DNA of 64,000 nt from Pelomonas sp965229315. GTDB lineage: Bacteria; Pseudomonadota; Gammaproteobacteria; Burkholderiales; Burkholderiaceae_C. The notes under the pieces are model-generated. The model worked only from the letters and a program-made list of their open reading frames with translations. It was not told where the DNA came from and did not search any database. Positions 47,143 through 55,334 of the stretch are shown here, in pieces. A program made the position numbers and the translations under genes. How positions within the stretch are numbered: position 1 is the stretch's first letter; the number at the start of each line of letters is the position of its first letter. Location: positions 3,782,001 through 3,846,000 of the forward strand of contig NZ_CBDDJA010000002.1 of NCBI RefSeq assembly GCF_965229315.1, in the 5' to 3' direction.

Positions 47143-49317
47143 ATGACCCAGAAAGAAGACATCCGCCTGCTGCGCATCAACTACCTGCGCGGCCCCAACA
47201 TGTGGACCTACAGGCCCGTGCTGGAAGTCTGGCTGGACCTGGGGGAGCTGGAAGACCATCCCAGCCACCTGCTGCCGGGTTTCAACGACCGGCTGACGAC
47301 CGCGCTGCCCGCGCTGATCGAGCACCACTGCGGTGTCGGCGAGCGCGGCGGCTTTCTGGAACGGCTGCGCGAAGGCACCTGGATGGGCCATGTGCTGGAG
47401 CACATCGTCATCGAGCTGCTGAACCTGGCCGGCATGCCCACGGGCTTTGGCCAGACGCGCTCCACCTCGCAGCGGGGCGTCTACCGCATGGTGTTCCGGG
47501 CGCGTGACGAACAGGTGGCCCGCGCCGCGCTGGCCGAGGGGCACGCGCTCATCATGGCCATGATCAACGACAAGCCGGTCGACGTGCCCGCGGCGACGGC
47601 CCGCGTGCGCGACAAGCTGGACGACTGCTACCTGGGGCCCTCCACCGCGGCCATCGTCGCCGCGGCCACCGATCGCCGCATCCCGCACATCCGGCTGAAC
47701 GACGGCAACCTCGTGCAGCTGGGCCACGGCCAGCGCCAGCGCCGTATCTGGACGGCCGAGACCGACATGACCAGCGCGATCGCCGAAGGCATCGCCGGCG
47801 ACAAGGACCTGACCAAGACGCTGCTCAAGGCCGTCGGCGTGCCGGTGCCCGCAGGCCGGGAGGTCAGGACCGCCGCCGAGGCCTGGGACGCCGCGCAGGA
47901 CATCGGCCTGCCCGTCGTCATCAAGCCCAGCGACGGCAACCACGGCCGCGGCGTGACACTGGACATCCAGGCGCCGGCCGACTGCGAGGCCGCCTTCAAG
48001 CTGGCAGACGCCGAAGGCTCGTCGGTGCTGGTGGAGCGCTACATCCGCGGCAACGAGCACCGCGTGCTGGTCGTCGGCGGCCAGGTCGTGGCCGCCGCGC
48101 GCGGCGAGGCGGCCTGGGTGCACGGCGACGGCACGCACACGGTGGCGGAGCTGGTGGACCTGCAGATCAACACCGACCCCCGCCGCGGCCTGACCGAGGA
48201 CTTCCCGCTGAACCGCATCCAGCTGGGCGACGACGCCGTCGTGCTGCTGGACCTGCAGCGCCAGGGCTTCGCACCCGATGCCGTGCCGGCGGCGGGCAAG
48301 TCGGTGCTGATCCAGCGCAACGGCAACGTCGCCATCGACTGCACCGACGAAGTCCATCCCGAGGTCGCGCATGCCGTGTCGCTGGCCGCGCGCACCGTGG
48401 GCCTGGACATCGCCGGCGTGGACCTCGTCACCGAGGACATCGCCAGGCCGCTGAGCGAGACCGGCGGCGCCATCGTCGAGGTCAACGCCGGCCCGGGCCT
48501 GCTGATGCACCTCAAGCCCGCCGGCGGCGCGCCGCAGCCCGTGGGCCAGGCCATCATCGACCACCTGTTCGCCGAGGACGAGACCGGCCGCATCCCCATC
48601 GTCGGCGTGGCCGGCTCGCGCGGCGGGCGCCAGATCGCCCGCCTGGTCGCCTGGCTGCTGCACCTGAACGGCCGCCACGTGGGCCTGGCCTGCCGCGACG
48701 GCCTGTTCCTGGGCACGCGCCGCGTCGAGAAGAAGGACAGCGCCCGCTGGGACGCGGCGCACCGTCTGCTGATGAACCGCGGCGTCAACGCCGTCGTCGT
48801 CGAGAACGACGCCGCCTCCATCCTGCGCGACGGCCTGGCCTACGACCGCTGCCTGGTCGGCGTCGTCACCGACATGGACGGCATGGCCGGCCTGGCCGAG
48901 TTCGACGTGCAGGACAGCGACCAGCTCTACAAGGTGCTGCGCACGCAGATCGACGTGGTGCTCAGCGACGGCGCCAGCGTGCTCAATGCCGCCCACCCGC
49001 GCCTCGTCGACATGGCCGAACTGAGCGATGGCGAAGTCGTCTTCTACGCCGAGGACGGCCGCCTCGAAGCGCTGCAGCACCACCGCGACCGCGGCGGCCG
49101 CGCCGTGTTCCTGCGCGGTGGCGCCGCCGTGCTGGCGCAAGGCCCGGCCGAGACGCCCGGCGCCAACATCGAGGCGCTGCTGGGCCGTTTCGGCGCCACG
49201 CCCGTCGATGCCTCCACACTGCTGGCCGCTGTCGCCACCGCATGGGCGCTGGGCGTGTCGCCCGAGCTCATCGCCGCCGGCCTCGACACCTTCGTGCCCG
49301 AACTCCACCTCGCCTAA
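47143..49317 (+). CDS. CphA'-type cyanophycin synthetase paralogue with a degenerate P-loop
   Basis: 724 residues. It shares the N-terminal domain (NYLRGPNMWTYRPVLEVWLD) and ATP-grasp domain (VPAGREVRTAAEAWDAAQDI; IVEVNAGPGLLMHLKPAG) with CphA. The third, Mur-ligase-like domain is shortened and its P-loop is altered: G491-S-R-G-G-R-Q in place of GTNGKTT, so ATP binding there is unlikely. The same loss is known in cyanobacterial CphA2, which joins beta-Asp-Arg units with only the ATP-grasp site. This may therefore polymerise dipeptides, or support CphA. It precedes cphA by 22 bases on the same strand. Confidence 0.88.
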   Translation: MTQKEDIRLLRINYLRGPNMWTYRPVLEVWLDLGELEDHPSHLLPGFNDRLTTALPALIEHHCGVGERGGFLERLREGTWMGHVLEHIVIELLNLAGMPTGFGQTRSTSQRGVYRMVFRARDEQVARAALAEGHALIMAMINDKPVDVPAATARVRDKLDDCYLGPSTAAIVAAATDRRIPHIRLNDGNLVQLGHGQRQRRIWTAETDMTSAIAEGIAGDKDLTKTLLKAVGVPVPAGREVRTAAEAWDAAQDIGLPVVIKPSDGNHGRGVTLDIQAPADCEAAFKLADAEGSSVLVERYIRGNEHRVLVVGGQVVAAARGEAAWVHGDGTHTVAELVDLQINTDPRRGLTEDFPLNRIQLGDDAVVLLDLQRQGFAPDAVPAAGKSVLIQRNGNVAIDCTDEVHPEVAHAVSLAARTVGLDIAGVDLVTEDIARPLSETGGAIVEVNAGPGLLMHLKPAGGAPQPVGQAIIDHLFAEDETGRIPIVGVAGSRGGRQIARLVAWLLHLNGRHVGLACRDGLFLGTRRVEKKDSARWDAAHRLLMNRGVNAVVVENDAASILRDGLAYDRCLVGVVTDMDGMAGLAEFDVQDSDQLYKVLRTQIDVVLSDGASVLNAAHPRLVDMAELSDGEVVFYAEDGRLEALQHHRDRGGRAVFLRGGAAVLAQGPAETPGANIEALLGRFGATPVDASTLLAAVATAWALGVSPELIAAGLDTFVPELHLA

Positions 49318-49339
49318 CGTCAACGGACCCCCAACACTC

Positions 49340-51922
49340 ATGGACGTTTCCCGCACCCGCGCGTTGCGCGGCCCGAACATGTGGAGCCGCCACACGGCCA
49401 TCGAGGCCGTCGTGCACTGCAGCGACATCGAGCGCTCGCTCGAACGCCTGCCCGGCTTCGAGCCGCGGCTGCGCCAGCTCTTCCCCACCATCGGCGAGCT
49501 GCGCGCCGACGCGTCGCTGGCCCAGGTGCTGGAGCAGGCCACGCTGGCCTTGCAGGCCCAGGCCGGCTGCCCGGTCACGTTCAGCCAGACGCATGTGACG
49601 CCCGAGGCCGGCACCTACCAGATCGTCATCGAATACAGCGAGGAAGACGTCGGCCGGCTGGCCTTCGAGCAGGCGCAGCAGCTCATGCTCGCCGCGCTAC
49701 ACCCGCAAGGCGGCGGCGCGTTCGATGCCGACGCCGTCATCGCGCAATTGCGCGAGCTGGACGAGGACATCCGCCTGGGCCCGTCCACCGGCTCCATCGT
49801 CAACGCGGCCATCGCGCGCGGCATCCCGTTCCGCCGCCTGACGCAGGGCAGCCTGGTGCAGTTCGGCTGGGGCGCCAAGCAGCGCCGCATCTGGGCCGCC
49901 GAGGTGGACGCGACCAGCGCCGTCAGCGAGTCCATCGCGCAGGACAAGGACCTCTGCAAGCGCCTGCTGCAGGCCGCCGGCGTGCCGGTGCCCATCGGCC
50001 GCCCGGTGGACTCGGTGGACGACGCCTGGGCCGTGGCCGAGGAGATCGGCCTGCCGGTGGTCGTGAAGCCGCAGGACGGCAACCAGGGCAAGGGCGTCAC
50101 CGTCAACGTGACGACGCGCGAGGGCATCGCCGCCGCGTACAAGGCCGCGGACGAGATCGGCCAGGTCATGGTCGAGAAGTTCCTGCCCGGCGGCGACTAC
50201 CGGCTGCTGGTCATCGGCGACAAGCTCATCGCCGCCGCGCGCCGCGACCCGCCCCACGTCATCGGCGACGGCCAGCACACCGTCAAGGAGCTGGTCGACA
50301 AGGTCAACGCCGACCCGCGCCGCGGCGACGGCCACGCGACCTCGCTGACCAAGATCCGCTTCGACGACATCGCCGTCGCGCGCCTGACCCAGCAAGGCCT
50401 GGCCCCGGACTCCGTGCCCGAGAAGGGCCAGCGCGTCATCCTGCGCAACAACGCCAACCTGTCCACCGGCGGCACCGCCACCGACGTGACGGACGACGTG
50501 CACCCCGAGGTGGCCGCGCGCGCCATCGCCGCAGCGCAGGTCGTGGGCCTGCACGTGTGCGGCGTGGACGTGGTGGCCGAGAGCGTGCTGCGGCCGCTGG
50601 AGGAGATCAACGGCGGCATCGTCGAGGTCAACGCCGCGCCGGGCCTGCGCATGCACCTCTCCCCCAGCTTCGGCAAGGGCCGCAACGTGGGCGAAGGCAT
50701 CGTCGGCCACCTGTTCGGCAGCGGCCCGAAATCGGGCGGCGCGGCGGAGGACGGCCGCATCCCGGTCGTCGCCGTCACCGGCACCAACGGCAAGACCACC
50801 GTCACGCGGCTGATCGCGCACCTGTTCGCCAGCTGCGGCCTGAAGGTCGGCATGACCAACACCGACGGCGTCTACGTCGACGGCCGCCAGATCGACAGCG
50901 GCGACTGCTCCGGCCCCAAGAGCGCCCGCAACGTGCTGATGCACCCGGACGTGGAGGCCGCCGTGCTGGAAACCGCCCGCGGCGGCATCCTGCGCGAGGG
51001 CCTGGGCTTCGACCGCTGCCAGGTGGCCGTGGTCACCAACGTCGGCGCGGGCGACCACCTGGGCATGAACTTCCTGCACACCGCCGAGGACCTGGTGCTG
51101 GTCAAGCGCGTCATCGTGCAGAACGTGGCGCCCAGCGGCTACGCGGTGCTCAACGCGACCGACCCGCTGACCGCCGGCATGGCCGCCGTGTGCCCCGGCC
51201 AGGTCATCTACTTCGCGGCCGACCGCCATCACCCGGTGATGGCCACGCACCGCGCCCAGGGCAAGCGCTGCGTCTACGTGGACGGCGACCAGCTCGTCGC
51301 CGCGCAGGGCGTGTGGCGCGAGAGCATCCCGCTGCGCGATGTGCCGATCACGCGCGGCGGCCTCATCGGCTTCCAGGTCGAGAACGCGATGGCCTCGGTC
51401 GCCGCCGCCTGGGCCGTGGGCCTGGACTGGGACACCATCCGCCGCGGCGTCGCCAGCTTCGCCAACGACGCCGACAACGCGCCCGGCCGCTTCAATGTGA
51501 TGGACTACCGCGGCGCGACCGTCATCGCCGACTACGGCCACAACGGCGACGCGATGAAGGCCCTCGTCGGCGCGGTGGCGGCGCTGCCGGCCAAGACCCG
51601 CAGCGTCGTCATCAGCGGCGCCGGTGACCGTCGCGACGAGGACATCCGCGTGCAGACCGAGATCCTGGGCGCCGCCTTCGACGAGGTCATCCTCTACGAA
51701 GACGCCTGCCAGCGCGGCCGCGCGGCGGGCGAGGTCGTCGCGCTGCTGCGCGCCGGGCTGGAAGGTGCGTCGCGCACCCGGCACATCGAGGAGATCGTCG
51801 GCGAGTTCACGGCCATCGACCGTGCGCTCGAACGCCTGCAGCCGGGCGACCTGTGCCTGGTGCTGGTGGACCAGGTCGAGGAAGCACTGGCCCACCTGGC
51901 CAGGCGCATCGCGCAAGGCTGA
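49340..51922 (+). CDS. cphA: Cyanophycin synthetase
   Basis: 860 residues, the normal length. It adds Asp to the growing backbone and then Arg to each Asp side chain, with ATP at two sites. Domain order: N-terminal primer-binding region (RALRGPNMWSRHTAIEAVVH), ATP-grasp (VPIGRPVDSVDDAWAVAEEI; PQDGNQGKGVTVNV; VEVNAAPGLRMHLSPSFG), and a Mur-ligase-like domain with P-loop GTNGKT at 481-486, the ADTDGVY-like TNTDGVYVDG and ETARGGILREG, and the C-terminal YGHNGDAMKAL. All look active. It follows cphA' in an operon that diverges from the ABC/DUF1854 genes. It ends 2 bases before the converging binding-protein gene. Confidence 0.95.
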   Translation: MDVSRTRALRGPNMWSRHTAIEAVVHCSDIERSLERLPGFEPRLRQLFPTIGELRADASLAQVLEQATLALQAQAGCPVTFSQTHVTPEAGTYQIVIEYSEEDVGRLAFEQAQQLMLAALHPQGGGAFDADAVIAQLRELDEDIRLGPSTGSIVNAAIARGIPFRRLTQGSLVQFGWGAKQRRIWAAEVDATSAVSESIAQDKDLCKRLLQAAGVPVPIGRPVDSVDDAWAVAEEIGLPVVVKPQDGNQGKGVTVNVTTREGIAAAYKAADEIGQVMVEKFLPGGDYRLLVIGDKLIAAARRDPPHVIGDGQHTVKELVDKVNADPRRGDGHATSLTKIRFDDIAVARLTQQGLAPDSVPEKGQRVILRNNANLSTGGTATDVTDDVHPEVAARAIAAAQVVGLHVCGVDVVAESVLRPLEEINGGIVEVNAAPGLRMHLSPSFGKGRNVGEGIVGHLFGSGPKSGGAAEDGRIPVVAVTGTNGKTTVTRLIAHLFASCGLKVGMTNTDGVYVDGRQIDSGDCSGPKSARNVLMHPDVEAAVLETARGGILREGLGFDRCQVAVVTNVGAGDHLGMNFLHTAEDLVLVKRVIVQNVAPSGYAVLNATDPLTAGMAAVCPGQVIYFAADRHHPVMATHRAQGKRCVYVDGDQLVAAQGVWRESIPLRDVPITRGGLIGFQVENAMASVAAAWAVGLDWDTIRRGVASFANDADNAPGRFNVMDYRGATVIADYGHNGDAMKALVGAVAALPAKTRSVVISGAGDRRDEDIRVQTEILGAAFDEVILYEDACQRGRAAGEVVALLRAGLEGASRTRHIEEIVGEFTAIDRALERLQPGDLCLVLVDQVEEALAHLARRIAQG

Positions 51923-51924
51923 GG

Positions 51925-52653
51925 TCAGCGGTACTTGCCGAGGATGCGGGTCAGTTCGCCCTCGGCCACCAGGCCGTTGATCGCGCCGTTCAGCGCGGGC
52001 AAGGTCACTGACGCCTGCGGCGCCAGCGCGCACTGCGCCAGCACCTCGGACACGACCAGCGGCGGGTGCAGCGCCAGCCGGAAGCCGCCGATGTGCTGCT
52101 GGTACTCCAGCACCCGCCGGCCGGTCAGCACATGCTGGATGCGGCCGATGGCCAGCTTGCGCAGGTTGGCCACGGCGTCGGGCGCGTCGTCGCGGATGAA
52201 ACCCGTGCGCAGGATGTCGGCCACCTCCGGGTAGACGTAGCCCAGCACCGTGCCCACCGGCTGGCCGGCCAGGCCCGCAAGACCGGCCGGAGCCGGTGCG
52301 CCGGCGGCCGTCACGAGCAGCGCCTGGTCGGGGATGAAGGGCCGGCTCCAGCCGAACGGGCCGGGCAGCCAGTCGCTCTGGTAATCGCACAGCAGGTCGC
52401 CTTCGCCGCGCTCCAGCGCCTGGGCCAGGCGCTTGCGCGGCACGGGGCGCAGGACCAGCTCGCGGCCGAGACGGCGCGCCAGCGCCGCGCCGAGGTCGGC
52501 ATGCAGACCCTCGACGACGCGGCCAGCCTCGATGCGCGCCTGCGGCATCAGCGCGCTCGTCTCGACGAGCAGCACCAGCGGCGCGGCCGGCACGGACGCA
52601 CTCGCCGCCCCGGCCACGATCGCAATCCATGCCCACCCGCCACCTGTGTTCAT
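51925..52653 (-). CDS. Periplasmic substrate-binding (SBP_bac_3-like) protein, no permease beside it
   Basis: 242 residues from the ATG at 52653; the frame goes on to 52716 but a signal-like WAWIAIVAGAASASVPAA begins here. The body resembles amino acid-binding proteins of the family 3 type: LVLLVETSALMPQARIEAGRVVEGLHADLGAALARRLGRELVLRPV, then LAQALERGEGDLLCDYQ and GTVLGYVYPEVA. No permease or ATPase lies next to it, so it may be an orphan binding protein or a sensor-like protein. It converges on cphA with 2 bases between stops and diverges from the haemoglobin gene. Confidence 0.72.
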   Translation of the reverse strand: MNTGGGWAWIAIVAGAASASVPAAPLVLLVETSALMPQARIEAGRVVEGLHADLGAALARRLGRELVLRPVPRKRLAQALERGEGDLLCDYQSDWLPGPFGWSRPFIPDQALLVTAAGAPAPAGLAGLAGQPVGTVLGYVYPEVADILRTGFIRDDAPDAVANLRKLAIGRIQHVLTGRRVLEYQQHIGGFRLALHPPLVVSEVLAQCALAPQASVTLPALNGAINGLVAEGELTRILGKYR

Positions 52654-52873
52654 GGCGCGGATGATGCCCGGTGGCAACGCGCGCGTCCCCGGTGCTTGCC
52701 CTCGCCTTTGCCTCAACCATGAACTTGGCGACAGCTGATCGCTGACCGCCGCCCTGATGCGCGGCAGCGCCCGCTGCGCCAGCCGGAAGGCCGGCTTTCG
52801 TCACGAAAGTCGGCGCACCGGCCCGGGCCACGGCAGATAGACTGAAAAGCCTCCAACGCCGGAGCCCGACGCG

Positions 52874-53350
52874 ATGAAGTCCCGCCTGCTGTCCCCTGCC
52901 CTCGCTGCCGCCCTGCTGGCCTGCGCCGCCGCCCTGCCAGCCCGGGCCCAGTCGGCACCCGGCCAGGGCCAGCCCACCGTCATCCGCGCCAGCGACGACA
53001 GCCTCTACCGTGAGCTGGGCGGCCGGGAGGCCATCCAGGCCTTCACGAACGACTTCTACGACCGCATGCTGCACGACCCGCGCATCGCCCACTTCTTCGA
53101 CGGCATCAACGTCGTCTACCTGAAGCGCGCGCTGGCCGACTACTTCTGCGTGACTGCAGGCGGCCCCTGCGACTACGACGGCGTCAGCATGACCAACGCC
53201 CATGCCCACCTGGGCATCGGCAAGGGCGACTTCAACGCGCTGGTCGAGAACCTGCAGAACGCGATGGACGCGGCCCATGTGCCGTTCGCGACGCAGAACA
53301 AGCTGCTGTCCCGGCTGGCCTTCTATCACCGGGACGTCGTCACGAAATGA
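52874..53350 (+). CDS. Exported group 1 truncated haemoglobin
   Basis: 158 residues. Residues 1-25 are a clear signal peptide (SRLLSPALAAALLACAAALP, ending ARAQ), so the protein is exported. The globin starts SLYRELGGREAIQAFTNDFYDRML (Tyr at the distal B10 position) and continues HFFDGINVVYLKRALADYF; the proximal haem His is in MTNAHAHLGIGKGDFNAL. Truncated globins bind O2 or NO. Most are cytoplasmic; periplasmic ones may protect against NO or scavenge oxygen species. Upstream is a divergent binding-protein gene with a 220-base gap. Confidence 0.88.
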   Translation: MKSRLLSPALAAALLACAAALPARAQSAPGQGQPTVIRASDDSLYRELGGREAIQAFTNDFYDRMLHDPRIAHFFDGINVVYLKRALADYFCVTAGGPCDYDGVSMTNAHAHLGIGKGDFNALVENLQNAMDAAHVPFATQNKLLSRLAFYHRDVVTK

Positions 53351-53387
53351 CGGTCCTGCGAACGGGCTGCACCCTGCCCGCGCTCTC

Positions 53388-54404
53388 GTGACGCGTCCGT
53401 CCCACCACCGCGACGGCAGCTTCCGCAACACCGACGGGGAATTCACGCCGCGCTCGCTGGCCGAGTTGCTGCGCTGGCGGTGGGACGCCTCGCGCCGGGG
53501 TCTGCCGCCGCGCCCCGCCGAGCCCATCCCCACGCAGGCGCCCGACGTCGGCTTCATCCACGCCAACGCCGGCGCGGCCCAAGTCCCGGCCGTGACGTGG
53601 ATCGGCCACGCCACCGTGCTCGCGCAGTTCGGCGGCATCAGCCTGCTGACCGACCCCATCTTCTCCGAGCGAGCCTCACCGCTGTCCTTTGCCGGCCCGA
53701 AGCGCGAGCAGCCGCCCGGCGTGGCGCTGCATGCGCTGCCGGCCATCGACGTGGTGCTCGTCTCGCACAACCACTACGACCACCTGGACCTGCCGTCCTG
53801 CCGCGCGCTGGCCGCGCAGCCCGGCGGCGGGCCGCTGTTCGTCGTGCCGCTGGGCCTGAAGGCCTGGTTCGAGGCGCGCGGCATCGCCCGGGTCGTGGAG
53901 CTGGACTGGTGGCAAGGCCACGCCGTTCACGGCCTGGAGATCGTGCTGGTGCCGGCGCGGCACTGGTCGGCGCGCGGGCTGACCGACCGCATGAAGACGC
54001 TGTGGGGCGGTTTCGCCGTGTTCGCGCCGGACTGCCAGCTCTTCTTTGCCGGCGACACCGCGTATTCGCGCGACTTCGCGGACATCCGCGAGCGCTTTGC
54101 CGAACGCCAGCGGCCTCACCAGGGCGGCGGGTTCGACCTCGCGCTGATCCCCATCGGCGCCTACGAGCCGCGCTGGTTCATGCGCAACCAGCATGTCAAC
54201 GTCGAGGAGGCGCTGAAGATCCATGCCGACCTCGGCGCCAAACGCTCCCTGGGCGTGCACTGGGGCACCTTCGAGCTGACCGACGAGGCGCTGGACGAGC
54301 CGCCGCGCCAGCTGGCCCGCCAGCGTGCCGCGCAGGGGCTGGGCGAGGACGACTTCTTCGCGCTGGCCATCGGCGAGACCCGCCGCATCCCGCCGCGCAG
54401 CTAG
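53388..54404 (+). CDS. Metallo-beta-lactamase-fold hydrolase (NAPE-PLD/UlaG-like)
   Basis: 338 residues from the GTG at 53388; no ATG lies in the usual place and the frame upstream overlaps the globin gene. The metal motif is HNHYDHLD (HxHxDH), with further ligands in LVPARHWSARG and FAGDTAYSRDFADI and the last His in SLGVHWGTFELTDEALDEP. This pattern, with TWIGHATVLAQFGGISLLTDP near the start, is that of the MBL group that includes N-acyl-phosphatidylethanolamine phospholipase D. In bacteria the substrates are mostly unknown. It is followed by an alpha/beta hydrolase gene 72 bases on, and the two may be cotranscribed. Confidence 0.85.
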   Translation: MTRPSHHRDGSFRNTDGEFTPRSLAELLRWRWDASRRGLPPRPAEPIPTQAPDVGFIHANAGAAQVPAVTWIGHATVLAQFGGISLLTDPIFSERASPLSFAGPKREQPPGVALHALPAIDVVLVSHNHYDHLDLPSCRALAAQPGGGPLFVVPLGLKAWFEARGIARVVELDWWQGHAVHGLEIVLVPARHWSARGLTDRMKTLWGGFAVFAPDCQLFFAGDTAYSRDFADIRERFAERQRPHQGGGFDLALIPIGAYEPRWFMRNQHVNVEEALKIHADLGAKRSLGVHWGTFELTDEALDEPPRQLARQRAAQGLGEDDFFALAIGETRRIPPRS

Positions 54405-54476
54405 GCGCCGCTGCAGCCGCCGGCGACAAGCGCCCGGCGCGCGGTCCTACGCGGCGCAGCCGCCTTCGCGCTCACC

Positions 54477-55334
54477 ATGCGGCGCATGCTGCTGACCCTG
54501 ATCGGCGTCGTCGCCACGGCCTACCTCGCACTGCTGGGCGCGCTGTGGTGGGGGCAGGAGCGACTGCTGTTCGAGCCCGAGCCGCTGCCGGCGGATCACG
54601 TCTTCGCCTTCGGTGCCGACGTGCACGAGCTCAGCATCGACCGCCCCGGCGGCACGCGGCTGAACGCGCTGCACCTGCGCCTGCCCGACCCGCACGGCAT
54701 CGTCTTCTACCTGCACGGCAATGCCGGCAACCTGCAGGCGTGGTTCGCCCACGCGGACTTCTACCGCCAGGCCGGCTACGACCTCTTCATGCTGGACTAC
54801 CGCGGCTTCGGCAAGAGCGGCGGGCGCATCGGCAGCGAGGCGGAGTTGCGTGACGACGCGCGCGCCGCCTGGCAGCAGATCGCGCCGCTGTACCCGCCCG
54901 GCAAGGTGCGCGTCATCGCCGGCCGCTCGCTGGGCAGCGGCCTGGCCGCAGGCCTGGCGGCCGAACTCCAGCCCGACCTGACGGTGCTGATCTCGCCCTA
55001 CCGCAGCATGGCGGCGCTGGCGGCGCAGCACTACCCCTGGGTGCCCGGCGCGCTGCTGCGCTATCCGCTGGACACCGAGGCGCTGGCCCCGCGCATCGGC
55101 GGCCCCTGCCTGCTGGTGCACGGCGACCAGGACTCGCTGATCCCGCCGGCGCACAGCGCGGCACTGGCGGCGCGGCTGCCGCAGGCGCGGCATGTGCGCA
55201 TCCCGGGCGCCGCCCATGGCGACGTGCAGGACTTCCCCACCTTTCGGGCCACGGTCAGGTCGGCGCTCGACGCCGCAGCCGCCGGCCTTCAGCCGACGCG
55301 GCAGACCTTGAGCATGTTGGTGCCGCCCGGGTAG
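54477..55334 (+). CDS. Alpha/beta hydrolase, membrane-anchored
   Basis: 285 residues with an N-terminal helix (MLLTLIGVVATAYLALLGAL) that anchors the enzyme or acts as signal. The fold features are HGNAGNLQAWFAHADFY, FMLDYRGFGKSGG, nucleophile Ser in VIAGRSLGSGLAAGL, acid in LVHGDQDSLIPPAH and His in IPGAAHGDVQDF. This is the group often called bacterial Bem46-like or serine aminopeptidase S33 proteins; no substrate is known. The last 46 bases overlap the converging pyruvate kinase gene. Its end at TAG 55332 needs that overlap, and a shorter protein is not available in this frame. Confidence 0.88.
   Translation: MRRMLLTLIGVVATAYLALLGALWWGQERLLFEPEPLPADHVFAFGADVHELSIDRPGGTRLNALHLRLPDPHGIVFYLHGNAGNLQAWFAHADFYRQAGYDLFMLDYRGFGKSGGRIGSEAELRDDARAAWQQIAPLYPPGKVRVIAGRSLGSGLAAGLAAELQPDLTVLISPYRSMAALAAQHYPWVPGALLRYPLDTEALAPRIGGPCLLVHGDQDSLIPPAHSAALAARLPQARHVRIPGAAHGDVQDFPTFRATVRSALDAAAAGLQPTRQTLSMLVPPG

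Noticed and set aside
49697..53770. A minus-strand open frame of 1357 codons
   Set aside because: It is antisense to cphA and the globin gene and only a shadow; the minus-strand binding protein (51925-52653) lies in another frame.
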